Below are positions 22,715-35,658 of a stretch of 64,000 nt of DNA, piece by piece. Every line of letters begins with the position of its first letter. The first letter of the stretch is position 1. The notes beneath the pieces were generated by a model. That model saw only the letters and a program-made list of their open reading frames with translations. It searched no databases and was not told where the DNA came from. The stretch comes from Tubiluchus corallicola (Eukaryota; Priapulida; Priapulimorpha; Priapulimorphida; Tubiluchidae): NCBI GenBank assembly GCA_030141605.1, contig JAQGDQ010000016.1, forward strand, positions 1,132,999-1,196,998. The letters run 5' to 3'. Position numbers and translations under genes: made by a program.

Positions 22715-22950
22715 AACCTTTATTGTAGAAAATATACACTAGTACAGAGTGAAACAAATTACATCATATATAAAATTAGTGTATAACCAGACAGTGACAG
22801 ACTGATGAGTGCAATTGTGTCAGTCAGTTTAAGTTAAAAATCATAAGAATAAAAGCATTAAAATACTACATTACATATCTACAAATTTGTCTATATGTAA
22901 TATAATATTTTAATGTTTTTATTCTTATGATTTTTAACTTAGTGAAGCGT
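22713..22950 (-). mobile_element. LINE 3' end, partly inverted on itself
   Basis: On the minus strand this ends in caataaaggtttatatata. The block matches the end of the LINE fragment at 26765-27775; shared blocks include acagtgacagactgatg, tgtgtcagtcagt and atcataagaataaaa. At 22833-22945 the sequence gttaaaaatcataagaataa is followed after a short loop by its reverse complement, making a hairpin with arms of about 45 bp. From 22951 to 24189 I see only AT-rich sequence with no gene. Confidence 0.75.
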
Positions 22951-24191
22951 TTTAAATAAACAAATAAATAAATAAATGACTTTTATGTTCCTGCTTTCTC
23001 ATTCATGACTTTATCAAAACGTAGAAGTTCTTGCTGATTACAATACGCAGGTTTTCCTGTAATTGCTAAATTTTACCTGCATTGACAAACTTCAGCTAAT
23101 TCAAGATGCACCTACAAGAGAAAAATACAAGCTAATCTGTCGCTTTGTAAATCAAGCAAAATAATAAATAAAATTTAATTGAATAATGTTGTGTCTTTCA
23201 TCTCTTCTTTACAGCAGAATAACTATTAAAGTCACACTGCAATATTATTTTATGAGTAAAGATTTAGGTGTTGTTCACAGATTGCTCAAGTCTTACCTCT
23301 CCTTTATAAAATTACTAAAAAAACTGTATAGCTAAATGCTTGTCTTATCAGTATATTAAGAATTATATTATTTAGTATTATTGTCAAAGTTAGTAGATTT
23401 GTTCTTAATCAATAAGCCTAGAAATAATGAAGTTGAACTCAAATCAAAATGTATTTAACTCCTGTTGTTGATTAATAGCATTATTAACCCAATGTGTTTT
23501 TATCATTTCATAACAATTTTGACCTGTATTTCACATAAAATCTAAATGCAATTTTTAGTTTAATCAAGACTGACCTTATTTTGTTGCCCGCTAATTAAAC
23601 TACATGTATATTCTTTTCTCTGGATTATATGGAAAATGTCATAATTTTAAAAATTACTAATGTTTCCTAAATTAAACTGATAACATTAATGCCCACCAGT
23701 GTCTAAAAAATCTTTTTATCTATATTCGGTAAAGGATTGCAGTCTAGGTGACTTTATAGTCTTTTCGCTATCCTTTCTCTAGTTCTAGATCTATCTATAC
23801 ATTTTAACCATTTTTCAAAACTTATTAGAGATTCTTTTATTAATCATGTTTTACTGTAACACTATAAAGAGATAAAAAAGTTGAATTTGAATTGTGATAT
23901 AGGACAGGTCTAATAGGAGCAGATGTCGTACAATGATATAATTTCAGCAAACATTCATAAGAAAATTAGCCGAATAAATAATAGTTTGAAACCATGCTAC
24001 ACCAGTCAGTAATATATAAAGGATATGAAGAATATGATCCATATGCCAATATTATAATCTGCATTTATGGCACCACTGAAGTGTCATGTTATGCAGTCGG
24101 GTCGTTGTTCTTTTGAATGAATGCCAGTTTATGGACATTTAAGCAATCGAGCTGCTGACAAACTAAAGGACAAATGTCAGCAGCTAGAACT

Positions 24192-24830
24192 ATGATAAGA
24201 TAAGATAAGATAAGATGATATTTATTTTCATCGGTATGATATAAACAGTACATATTTGTAAAACATGAGCTTAAAGCTCGTAAACCGATATCAAACATAA
24301 TGTATATGAGCGATAACATGGTAATAATATGTACTTCTTAAAATCTTTTGGATGCCACCAGAGGTATTGGTACAAGAAAAATTTATAACTACATAAAAAT
24401 TTTAGGCAGTAACATTTTCTAAAATTTACACAAAAAGCTATCCAGGTCAATAAAAAATTTTCCTGCCAACATTTCAGCATTTAATTACGACTTAACAAAA
24501 TTGGGAAGTTCGCTGAATTTACAAATGGCACATTTACATGATACACCAGTCCATGACTTAATTAGACGTTTAAATTCCCCAAGATTTTCGGCCATTCGGA
24601 GACAGTTTGGTAATTCATTCCACAATGTGGCTCCATAATAGGAGAAACTTTTCTTGCCATATGTAACACCATCATATGTAGGGTGTTCTGCAGTGTTCAT
24701 TTTTCTGAGGAAGTAGCGGTTTTGCTTTCGTTCCTCTCTATCAGTCCATAAAGATAGGACGGGCAGTTTTTGGACAAAATCTTGAATACTTCGATAGCAA
24801 TGAGAAGTTGAAGAGACACAAAATTGTCTT
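24192..24830 (-). mobile_element. LINE fragment, C-terminal end of ORF2 with (CTTAT)n tail
   Basis: The minus-strand reading contains LWTDREERKQNRYFLRKMN and KKSFSYYGATLWNELP, then FKRLIKSWTGVSCKCAIC, the typical C-terminus of CR1/jockey-type ORF2. The stop is at about 24485. A 3' UTR of about 290 bp ends with aaataaatatcatcttatct, a tandem pentamer tail. It is 5'-truncated and inactive. No gene is recognisable from 24831 to 25886. Confidence 0.85.
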
Positions 24831-25886
24831 TAAACAATAGATTTTCGTAGGTACTTTCAAAATCAGGTATGCTTTAGCTCCTTTCGACTGGCCTTCTTCC
24901 TTTAGCTTAGTTGATTAGCCCCGTCTTCATCTTTTTAGAAAACACATTTATCACAGTTTCACCACCAACATCAAATGCTATACTCGAAAGCAGATCTAAC
25001 TGGTAATAGCTATAGTTTTAGTTCCGCTTGATTGTGCCAAACCATATGATCAGAATCAGCGTGCTTCCTCAAACGATACTTTCCTTCCAGCGAATTTCTC
25101 AACTCCCGTGCGCCATCTGCCGGCAGAAGTCGAAAAAATTTCGCGCATGCTGCAGGTATATTGAAGCTGCCTTGCTTTGCGAATTGCTGAAAATGAAGCT
25201 GTTTCCGTGGCAACGGCAAGGTGCGTGTTGGTGTGATCGCGTAGGGAATTACATTATTCCCGTTTTGGTTTGGTTATTGTTGTATGATATATGACAAAAA
25301 ATGCAATAATGCTGATGAGCTTTTGTCACTTTAGTGAATTAACGGCCAAAACATGAAATGCAACAATTTGCTTATAAAGGTAGGCATTGTTTTGTGTCTA
25401 AAAATTCTTTTTATTCTTAAAGTTTTATTCTTATTCTTTGTACATAGTCATGTCCTTGTAATTATTGTTATCATAAATTCGGTATTAATTGTAATTACTA
25501 CCAGGGTTTGTCTCGGTGTACTCGCGTTACAAAAGTACGTATCATTTAGCTCAAGAAATAAAATTTGATTGCCTTATATAACCACTAGTACGCTTTACTA
25601 TGTGTTTAAAGCATTTGGATTAAACATGAAAAGGTTAAAAGTTTGTTAGTTTCGCATTAATAAATGCGCAAATTCACATTAACTACGAAGTAGGCTTATG
25701 AAAACCAAAAAAATACACTTGGATATGAATATGGGCTCTTTTTACAAGTCCAAGCATTTTGGCTCGACACAAAGTCTTAAATCCATGATACGGTATCACA
25801 TATATTCGCTACTTTATGAACTATAGGCCTACAGTATCATTCACTTTCCGATTGGTTTCAGAGCTACATTTGTTTTAATTAATCAT

Positions 25887-26269
25887 TAGGGGTGAGCATC
25901 GAACGTTCGAGTTCGAACTCGATTCGAATCCAAAACTGTAGATTCAAATAATTCAGCACTTCAATCACATATGTTCCTGATCACTAAAACGATTGAAACA
26001 ACATGCAATTAGCGTAATTTAGCAGTGATTTCTGTGCACAATTTTAAACAAATTACTAGTCGTTTTATTGCAGAACAAAATCTAGTGATACACATGATCT
26101 TTGTAAGACTAATTTTTACTGGTGGTTCGAAAACTTGTTCGAAAATCATTCAATCTCAATTCGACTTCAGTTCGAATTTGAAACACTGAAGTTCGGTTAG
26201 ATTCGAATTCGAAAGTCAGAAATTCGGTTCGATTCGAATTCGCTTTCTGGTAGAGAATGCTCACCCCTA
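25887..26269. mobile_element. hAT-like MITE, 383 bp, with 8-bp target duplication
   Basis: The terminal inverted repeats are taggggtgagca at 25887 and its complement tgctcacccta-like end (tgctcacccct then a) at 26269. The flanks are ttaatcat on the left and ttaatcac on the right, an 8-bp duplication with one mismatch, as hAT transposases make. The interior has many short variants of gattcgaattcga and no coding capacity. Confidence 0.8.
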
Positions 26270-26284
26270 TTAATCACAAGCTGC

Positions 26285-26350
26285 TGCCTGCGCGTAGTGA
26301 TTTAAGATGTTACACTCGTGACCAAAAGGTCGCCAGTTCAAATCCAAATT
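26285..26350 (+). mobile_element. tRNA-like SINE head
   Basis: The segment gcgtagtgatttaagatgtt and then ggtcgccagttcaaatcc resembles the two internal promoter boxes of a tRNA gene, but no acceptor stem forms. Probably tRNA-derived. It lies directly next to the hAT-like MITE. 26351-26764 shows nothing else. Confidence 0.4.
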
Positions 26351-26764
26351 CAGTCAGGACTTTTATATTTCTTTCCTTCAGTTAAGTTTGTTCCAAAATT
26401 TTAACAACCTTACCTTTGCTGCATAAGTTTTGATAATCTTTAAACTGTGATCGTAGACAGTAAAAAATTGTTTATTTACTAAATAAACATCAACACAAAA
26501 CTAACAGCTGAACAGCTTACGTACTTAGTGAACTTTTTAAGAAAATCAACATTTTCATTATCAGTCATTTGCAGGTTACCAATTAATGCGATTATCTGAG
26601 GATATAAAAATGTTATAAAATTTGTTACATGATGGATTATTTATCATACAGAAGATGTTTTTGAAGTTCCAAAAAAAATTCAAAACTGTATATGTTAAAC
26701 ATATTAGAAACATCAGAATTGATATAAAGTAAGAATGATGAATTTCATTTATCTTTTTCATTTA

Positions 26765-27775
26765 TATATACACTGGTACAGAGTAAAGCATTTTACATCA
26801 TACATAAAATCAGTGTACAACCAGTCAGTGACAGACTGATGTACACTATGTACAGTTGTGTCAGTCAGTCTAAGTTAAAAATCATAAGAATAAAAACATT
26901 AAAATACAACATTACATAACTACAAATTTATCTACATGACGACATGATAGTGACTTATGAAATATGGTAAATTTTAATATTTTTTGATACTTTTTGCTAC
27001 TTTTTGCCATGCAAGTTTCCGTATGAGTCGCATATTTTTATAGTATAGACACTTATATTATGATGAATTTGTGAGTCTAGAGCGTTATGCGTTTTTGATA
27101 TTCTCAATTATTGATGAATTCTACTTTATCGCTTTTATGTAAGGGTCTTTTGTGAGTTAGCAGTTTGTTTTTAGTTCTGTTTTAAACGTTGTTAATCCGT
27201 CTTTTGATTTTCTACTTAAGAGTGCTGAATTCCATAAGTTGATTTTTGTTTTGCTTATCGAATTGTGTCCATATTTTTTGTAAGTAACTGTTTTAGATTA
27301 TAGGTGCGTTCGTTTTTATGTTTATCGGGGTAAATAATAAACCATTTTCTTTGAAAACTGGAATTATATCATTTATATATTTAAATAGAAATATTAAGGA
27401 ATGGTAATAAATGTTTGATTCTATATTGGGTATTCTTAATTTTTTTCTATTAGTGGCTGAGTACATATGGTGTTAATTTATTTTCTTAGAAAAGTGGCCT
27501 AGTACATGTTTGAGCGCATAATTTTGAGTTGTATCTAGTCTACCTGTTTGGGTTTAGAAATGTTTTCAAGTAGATGGCAGCCATAAGTTAAATGAGGCAT
27601 TATTAATCTTTTGTATATTAGTAGTTTGATTTCAATAGTAACTTTGGTATCAATAATAAGCTGTTTAAATATTAAACGTTCCCCAGCTTCCTCAATTCCA
27701 GAGCTCTCTGTTCTATTTTTGTTTAAATTTAATTTTGCTTTCAATGCGATCTTGACTTAAAGAAGCTGGTGTCCA
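26765..27775 (-). mobile_element. Decayed LINE fragment (jockey-like), minus strand
   Basis: The minus-strand reading contains LLIYKRLIMPHLTYGCHLLE, then DTTQNYALKHVLG and, after several stops and shifts, NLWNSALLSRKSKDGLTTFK. These are pieces of the ORF2 C-terminal half. The 3' end near 26765 matches the element at 22713-22950, so both belong to one family. Inactive. Confidence 0.8.
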
Positions 27776-28812
27776 AAAATAACAATGAAAATTATTACAC
27801 ATAGTTTTTGTCAATTTTTTTTGTCATAAAGATGTAATATATTTTGTTTCAATGTATGCAATATTAATTGATTGCACTACAGCCCAACAATGATAATGGT
27901 TATTACTGTGTGAGTAAAACTAGTAATTTTCTCTTAATAATTTGCTGTCCAAAAATTTAGATATATAAAAATTTAGCTGAAAGGAAGATGACAGTTATAA
28001 GGCAACGACATTTTATATAACTGCTCGTGGACCAAGTGTGTTACATACCAGGTAATCAAATTTAAAAACAAATAAAACTAATAAACCATTAAATGGTCAT
28101 AACCGTGGTAAAATCAGTGCAAAGGTACAACCCCGGATGATAAATGGACAATTTGTCAAAAACGAACATTTAATGACGTTTTCAGTAAGTAGGTAAACGC
28201 AAAGAAAAGCAGCAGCTAATATATTTTATTCTATACAATTTTATGCTGTGTATAGTTTTTAGGCCACGCCTATGTAGGGTATAATTATATTGCAGTTCGG
28301 TTAATTACAAGTTTAGCAAGTTACATGCTGTACTTCTACTTGCAGTATTATTTATGATAATTGTCCATAATAACAAATGTATTGCAAATGACAGCATAAT
28401 GCTGCTTACCATCAACAAAGCTACAACGCTGGAATTATGAATCTGTTGTGTAACAGCTATGCAATACACACTGCCAAAGACAAACACTTGCTGGTTACAG
28501 GTTATAATAATAAATAAAGAATAACCCATTCTTCAAGTTTCACTCGTTTTTCACTGTCATTTTCTGTTAATCTACCCAGCAATAACCCTAAATTACATGA
28601 GTCAGAGACACGTAGGGGTTTTTGCTTTTCTAGGCCAACGAATGCAGATCATTTTACCTAGATTATGACTGAGTAACACATTGTAGCCAATCTAGGTACT
28701 ATTTAGTAATATTGTGCAATTTTTAAATGTTAGTTTGGACTTTAGAATACCCGTATGAATTAAGACAGCTAAATTAAGTAGCGCTGTAAATAAACTTGCA
28801 AGAAAAATATAT
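27776..28812. other. No gene recognised
   Basis: AT-rich sequence. A minus-strand frame at 28305-28529 encodes a hydrophobic stretch but has no splice context or family match I can see. Confidence 0.4.
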
Positions 28813-28885
28813 GGCCAGTACGGGGGTCGAACCCGCGACCTTAGCGTTATTAGCACCACGCTCTAACCGACTGAGCTAACCGGCC
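28813..28885 (-). tRNA. tRNA-Ile (anticodon AAU)
   Basis: On the minus strand 73 nt fold into a full cloverleaf. The acceptor stem GGCCGGT pairs with ACTGGCC (one G-U). The D arm is GCTC/GAGC, the anticodon stem-loop is TGGTG CTAATAA CGCTA with anticodon AAT, and the T arm is GCGGG TTCGACC CCCGT. A and B boxes are intact and there is no intron. It reads isoleucine AUU/AUC codons after A34 is converted to inosine. CCA is not encoded, as expected in eukaryotes. Confidence 0.96.
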
Positions 28886-30884
28886 AAGTATACTAACAGG
28901 AAAGCAATAAAACTTGCTGAAACATCGCTTACTAACAGATAGCAGTGCACATGCGCTTTCGCAATATGTACTATGCGCAGAATCATTGTACAGAATTTAT
29001 ATCGCTCCCCGCGACCTACGTCGCTGGTTGTTCAGCTATTTACTAAAAATTGTTCTTGCATAGTGGCTGCAGTAATCGCTAGCCACTGGCAAATGTTACA
29101 TTTACTGTGTTAATTATTAAGCTAATAATTTATTGTAGCTAACTACGTAGTGTGTTCAAATATTATCATATAAGAAGTTTTAACTTTCTTAAAAGAATTA
29201 TTAATAATTTTTATACGATTCGGCACACTTGTTCAAAGCCAAAATTCAGCATTTAGTCTAAGTTAGGTATAAGTGCTTTCAGTGCACTGTTCCTGCGACA
29301 TAGGCCTATTAATTGTATTTATAGGCCTAATTATATTACTAAATCGAATAACAGTCAATAACAGTTCTGTGTATAACAATATAGGTACTACCTGGTACAT
29401 ACAAAAGAAACAAAACTGAATTAAACGTTTATGAGAAAATAATTACCAAATGTCACGTCACTAGTTTAAACAGACAGAAGCACAAGTAAATAAAAAAGAA
29501 ATCTGTAAAAAAAAATAACAAAAAACTTTGTTAAAGGCTAGTAATGAAAATTAATAAACCTATGCAAAAACCGTGATAAATGAAAGAGGAAAACAGGGAA
29601 GGCAAAACGAAAAAACGGCACCTATGAAGTGGTACTTTTTTCTGTCGTATTTATTCGAGATAATTACACTGATATAGGAACAAATTTTCAAGTTTCACTC
29701 ACAATTATCAACATAACTTATCTTGCCTATTTTAAATTTTTCTAGTGCTGATGACACCATGACGGCATAGGCGAACGGGCCGATTTTTTCAGGAGGGAGG
29801 GTAAGCCACTTTTGCCGGAAAAATTCAGGGTCACCTCCGCGTCGGGAATTGCCTCACCACACCCCATGATAAAAAAATGTCCGAATTTCGGGCACTTCAT
29901 TTGGCAGCATGGAGAAATTGCGAGATTTCCTTTTATGAAAAATATTATTTTATAGTAATTTCGGTGCCCGAAAAAAATGTGTTTGCCCGAATCCGGGCGG
30001 GGGAGGCTGCAGACAAACAGCCACCCCCCACCCCCAACCCTTGCTCGTGCACGTCGGCTGTATTGTTTAAGAATTTTGTGTTAAGCCAATGATACACGGC
30101 CGCCACAAGACAAACCGGCAGACGTCGGCCGTGATAAAATGACCGCCCAAATTAGACTACATTAATTTCAAATCAAAGATGAAACGCGGAGTTTATGGAA
30201 GTGGCCGTGAAGACAGCAGCCGTTCTAAAACAGAAATGAGTTCTATTTTGTACAGTATGCACCAGCCGGCCAAGGGTTTTATCCAATCAGGGATCAGTAT
30301 TCCAGCATTGGTTTTTGCTTTTCCCGCGACGTATTGTAACACGGTATGCATGAATGCTGTACGTATAATAGATAGATGGTTTATGTTAAGTGAATTTAAC
30401 TTAAGCCTGAAGAATACTTGCATCATGCATTTAACAGAAGCCATGTAACCATTTAAACTTGATTTAATAAGTTCACTATTTTACTTGACAAAAATTCCGC
30501 AGTTTTTAGCGTAACCTTATGCAACGGTTCAATACTATGCAAGATGTATTTCCGTTTTTCCCACTTAAATTGTAATGTGATGGTCGATATCAGAAAACTT
30601 CAGAATTTTTCAAAAACCAAACCGAATCGCGGATGTATGGCTGAATTTCAGTAGACTCCGGGCCAAATCAGGAGGATGGCAACCCTAGCAGTGATACAAA
30701 AATTGAACTTAAAAAACAAGATAACCCACTAAACAATTGATTATAGATCTAAATTTCAACGTTAAAACACTACCCATGAGTACTTAAAACTAAACAGTGA
30801 CGAAATGTTTGGCTGTACGGTCGTCATTAATGCTGCGCTCCCTTCTACACGGACGGCTGCGTATCAGATCTTTCGTTAGTTTGA
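28886..30884. other. No gene recognised; GC-richer patch near 29750-30170
   Basis: The patch 29750-30170 is GC-richer than its surroundings and has short inverted motifs (cacggccgcc and gtcggccgtg near 30090-30140). The text aggatggcaaccctagcag at 30670 resembles the ends of some DNA transposons. No coding exon is convincing. Confidence 0.4.
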
Positions 30885-32530
30885 TTGAATGATTGAATAT
30901 CTTTATTGACATAAACATATGATAATAACGATGTAATAATTCATGTGTTAATTAATACTGTAAAATGTTATTAAAGCTGTTTCCAGCCCACTTGGGCTTA
31001 CAAGTCAATTTCATGAAAATTTATCACATAATAACTGTGCAGTTCATTTACATAGAATATCAAATAAAAGAATATATATAATATGGAATTTTAACATATA
31101 CCTGAATGGACAAGTCATGTATTAAATATATATCTTGCTTTGCCTCATTCTAAAAATCTTATAAGCATATTTTGCAGTCCTAAGGACATTCTCTTCTGAC
31201 ATAATATATTTCCATTTATTTACATTATCTAATTGTTCCGGGTCCATGTTAATATCTTGGAAAAATTCTTCTCTCTCTAGTCTATAATGTGTACAAACAA
31301 ACATAAAGTGAGATTCATCTTCTACATCTCCACAGCAACATATCTTACACAAACGTTCACCAACCTTAACATTTCTAAACCTACCATGCTCCAGTTCCAG
31401 GGGAAGAGTACCACTTCTTAGCTTTGCAAGCACAGACCTGTATTTTCCTTGCATATTAATATAAACATATGGTTCTACTCCAAAGCTGTTCTTATACAAT
31501 ATATATGTTCTAAGTTTAGGGTAATCTGCATTTTTTGCTTTCCAATCAACACATTGTTTCTCATACAGCTGTGCCCATGCTCTGCTAAGAGGTACAGTAT
31601 CCATATTAACAAAAGCTTGCTGGAACCCTGCTTCCTCTAGGACTTTAGAAATTTCATATGACCAACCAACGTTGGTATTACAGTCCCAAAGAAATATTCT
31701 CTTAACAAGTCTAGAATTATCAAGTGTTAAAAGACGATTCCAATACCTTATCATAGATGACTTTCTTCTAACTGAAGATGGTGACCATCCCATATCACCC
31801 TGTATACATTGATTAGCAGCAAAATTATGAACACCAAGAAATATTCTTAATGCCTTATTCTGGACAGTATCAATTTTAGGGTACTTGTTATATCCCCATA
31901 CTTCTGAACCATAATCAAGTATAGGACATACACCTGCATTGAATAACTTAGTAAAAGAATAATAACCCAGCCCATTTAACTTTTTATATTTACCAATCAA
32001 GGCATCCAGTGCTCTACTGCCTGAGTCTGCCAGTACTAGTGCTGTAACCTTATAATCTAAATGTTCATTAAGATAAATCCCCAGATACTTATACCTATCT
32101 ACAGTGCTCAAAATCTGATCACTAAGTTTAAATAGTACATCAGTTTGATTCACTTGGGGTTTTCTGAAATGGACAACATTTGACTTTTTACTGTTAAATT
32201 TGATTCTCCATTTCTTTCCCCACTCAGTGATCTTATCTAACATTTTCTGAAGATCTTCTTCAGATTCTGCTAAAATTACAACGTCATCAGCATACATTAA
32301 AATACAAATCTTATCATTACCAACAGGAATACCAATATTTAGGGACTTTACATCATCTGCCATATCATTTATATACCAGCTGAACAGGGTTGGTGACAAA
32401 GTGTCTCCCTGCCTGACACCATATTCACATTTAAATTTATCAGTGAGGATACCATTTAGATTCACAGCACTATAGGTATCTGAAAGAATATTCTTAATGC
32501 TGCTATACATTTTGCCATCCACTATTACAT
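30885..32530 (-). mobile_element. 5'-truncated LINE with long intact ORF2 C-terminal half
   Basis: A 466-codon open frame (32522-31122) encodes the reverse transcriptase from YGVRQGDTLSPTLFSWYIND through the catalytic MYADDVVILAES to a C-terminal zinc-finger-like CKICCCGDVEDESHFMFVC. It has no stop or frameshift, so it is young. The endonuclease and the first half of the polymerase are missing, typical of aborted reverse transcription. The 3' end on the minus strand is caataaagatattcaatcat, with a short tandem ATTCAATC tail near 30885. This fits a CR1/L2-like group. Confidence 0.92.
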
Positions 32531-33192
32531 GTTAGTAATAAAATAATTTGTTCGTAATTTGTCTGTATTAAAGGAATAGCTGGTATTCAACATAGGGCAG
32601 ATCCAGACTGCTACTTGTTGCAGAGCCAGAATTCAGACCACACCTGTTTGTCAAGGATAAACCTGTGAGACGAGATAGTGAAAAAATACAGGTAAGTAAT
32701 TCTACCTCTGCCTGCATAATCAGATGCACACCGTGGATGTCTCTACGACTTAACCAGACTAGGTCCCTCAACGACTTAGCGAGAGAAATAACCTGCGAAT
32801 GGCGCATCATTTTACTAAATAGGTCGAGTTCTATGACTGCTTAACCATGGCTTCGCATTATCTACGAAGCTCCATTTAACCATTATTATTGCCCTAAACA
32901 TAGTCTGTTAATTTATTCATTATGATTCATAGAATCGGTTAGTAGATTATATTGATATTAAAGCATGTTTTTTGGTATCTGTGAGAAATTCACGAATCCC
33001 ACTTCAAACTTTTCAAGCTAATGAACATAAATAAATCAAAGTTCTTGTAACGCGTTTTCATCATTGATGGTTGCACAAATCATGTTGATGTCAGATAGCA
33101 ACACTTAACAAGTATGTCAGATAACTTAATTAATAAACATTTTCATTGTGGTAGTTCTGTAGATTGCTGATGCCGATAGCTTAGCCTTCAAG
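32531..33192. other. Intergenic, upstream of the Ly6-like gene
   Basis: No coding signal. The promoter and 5' UTR of the Ly6-like gene should lie here, but no clear TATA box is visible. Confidence 0.4.
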
Positions 33193-35658
33193 ATGTTTGA
33201 CAAGAAAGTTGCTTTGTGTCTAACATTGTCCATTCTCTGGCTGCAAAGTAAGTAACTCAGCATAAAAAAGTTGTTTTTGATTTTGGTAAATTTGCTAACC
33301 TTTAGTCGTAACTCAAGCCGGTCGCCTGATAGTGATTCGACTCTCTACTATAGACTTTATAATGGTGGTCAGAAAATACTAAATTTCAAACGTTGACTCT
33401 CACGTTTTTATATAATTTCCAGTGTACTTCAGGACCGAGTAACGTCTACACTAGCTCAGCAATTTTGGAGGAGATAGATTATACAGACAGAAAAATACTA
33501 ATTTTAGAAGTTTAGTAGAAAAGTACTAATTTTAGAAGTTTAGTAGAAAAGTACTAATTTTAGAAGTTTAGTAGAAAAGTACTAATTTTAGAAGTTTAGT
33601 AGACAAGTACTAATATTAGAAGTTTAGTAGAAAAGTACTAATTTTAGAAGTTTAGTAGACAAGTACTAATTTTAGAAGTTTAGTAGACAAGTACTAATTT
33701 TAGAATTTTAAGTTTTATGACCGTTGTTAGGCATTTTTAACGCACAGCTATAGGTCAGATCCTACCTGCTGTGTAAGCTTTGTTCGAATCGTTTCAGAGA
33801 TATCGGAGAAAGAGCAAACAAACACAAACAGTCAGACAGATAAAAATTCTAAATTTTGACTCCTACAACTTTTAGATAATTGTTCATTGTATCACAATAT
33901 CCAGTTGCGTCTTCACTACCTCAGGAATAGAGATAGATTTTGAAGTCAGAAAAGTACCAATCTTAGAAGTTGTTTTTATGCCGCAGGTAAGCGATCGTTG
34001 TCAGCATGGCCCCACAGTTTTTTACTGTATAACAAGTGTTCAGGCTGGCTTGGTTGCTTGCTTGGTTGGTTGGAATTGTATCAGCCGTCCCCGAGGAGTA
34101 GCGTGCAGAGGTAGGCAGGAAGGCGGGCGGACAGACAGGCGAACAGACTGATGCGACTGAGAATAAAAGTTGGCTAAGTTGTGTTGTCTAATAGGTTAAT
34201 TAGAGAAATGATAAACGGTATGAAAGCAATGTCAAAGCTTGAAAAGTGCGAAGAGAGAGAAAAAAGAGAAAGAGAGAGACAGATAGAAAGAGAAGGAGAA
34301 CAGAAAAGGGAATAGAAGAGATGGTAAAATAATAATTTTTTGTAGTAAAATTAACAGGTAAGTTGCAATTTATATCTGTCTGTAACAAATTATGGCTCAC
34401 CTACTGAGACGGAACTAATGTTTATTTTTGCTTTGCAGCACTGTCATATACAACCGAAGGAAGCTCATCAAATGCAAGATATGGAATCCCTTTATTAGAC
34501 TTTGAAGATTACTTGCAGTGTTATGAATGTGAAGTATCGTTTCGCAAGACGTACAATACGAATGATACCTGTTTTAGTGAAGATAGACTCATCAATAGCA
34601 GCTATTGGGTATTTTGCCCGAAAAAGTACAATACCTGCCAGGTAACTACTATAGTTATTACTAATGTGTTATATGTGGGTCTTAAACGTCATAGTTAATA
34701 TCTATCCTCTGGGTAATTTGCTTATGACTGTTCTTGCAGCTTCAAATTTGCATGTTACAGACATTTCTGCAGACAAGTTCTTTACTTTGCTGAGGTGACT
34801 TGAACTGCCCAAATTAATACTATAATTAATATTCAGCACTAAAGCAGGTTAATAGCTGAGTGGTGACGTTCGTGTGTCTCACGACCGAAGTTACGCAACG
34901 CTACCGCCTGGGCTCGAATTCGATACTTGCCCTTGGCCATATATCACTCTCCATAGTGTTTTTGGTTGCTGGCCTTGTGCTTTTGTATCAAAACATGGCT
35001 AAGACGCCCCTTCTGGTTCAGTAGCTCACTTGGGTTGCACTTAAGGTTACTGACACGAGGTAAGACGCCGATCTCGCCATAAACACCACCTTAAAGTGAT
35101 CCCGCTGTTTAATGCTGCATTCCTGCTAGCATTGCTCCGCATTATGCAATACAATAATGTATGAGAAACTTATCATTGCTGTTGTTTTTCCGGCTAGTGA
35201 AGCGAATGATGTTGCACAACAAAGCCACGTTCACACCTCGAATTCGCTCCGGCAAATCAGAATTATACGAACCCTTGTGCAAGAGGTGACATGGTTTGGC
35301 AATTCGTCACTACACTTGCAACAAAAAGTGTTTATTTTATGCCTTTTTATTACTAATATCAAATCTAAAATTTATATCACTTTCAATTGGCATAATTATT
35401 AAAATTTATTTTACGTTATTTTTGTAGACGGAGAGAAGAGAAGTGAATGGGGTTCTTGTTCTCCTCCTGCGGAGATGTGCTAAAGAATGTGAACCTGGCT
35501 GTGAGCTGAGTGGTTATGGAGTGACAATAAAATCATGCATTTCCTGTTGTAATTCAACTCTTTGCAACGTGGACAATTTTGCCTTACTGATGTTGCCGTC
35601 CAGAACTACGATAACAGCAGTGCTGCTGATGTTGTTATATTATGAATATTTAATTTAA
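33193..35658 (+). CDS. Ly6/uPAR-type GPI-anchored surface protein, three exons
   Basis: Exons 33193-33247, 34439-34641 and 35428-35658 join in phases 1 and 0 to give 162 residues. Exon 1 is a signal peptide starting MFDKKVALCLTLSILWLQ. Exon 2 starts the three-finger fold with YLQCYECEV and ends at NTCQ. Exon 3 carries the remaining cysteines, with the family end signature SCCNSTLCN, and then a hydrophobic C-terminus (TTITAVLLMLLYYEYLI) that fits a GPI-anchor signal. There are 12 cysteines in the mature part, slightly more than the usual 10. Such proteins act outside the cell as receptors, channel modulators or junction components; the partner here is unknown. A possible poly(A) signal AATAAA is at 35960. 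Confidence 0.88.
33495..33715. repeat. 28-bp minisatellite in the Ly6-like gene intron
   Basis: About eight copies of agtactaattttagaagttt plus agtagaaa or agtagaca lie in the first intron (33248-34438). The rest of the intron includes a GA-rich tract (34244-34320). Confidence 0.93.
34848..34930 (+). mobile_element. tRNA-like SINE in the Ly6-like gene intron
   Basis: The text taatagctgagtggtgacg looks like an A box, and gggctcgaattcgata further on looks like a B box, within a region that has no exon. Probably a tRNA-derived SINE. It lies in the second intron (34642-35427), the rest of which shows nothing. Confidence 0.4.

Noticed and set aside
22456-22786. Frames reading CVCV or THTH repeats
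   Set aside because: (CA)n dinucleotide array.
25010-25294. Opposed open frames of about 70-90 codons
   Set aside because: No family similarity, no splice context, and both strands open by chance.
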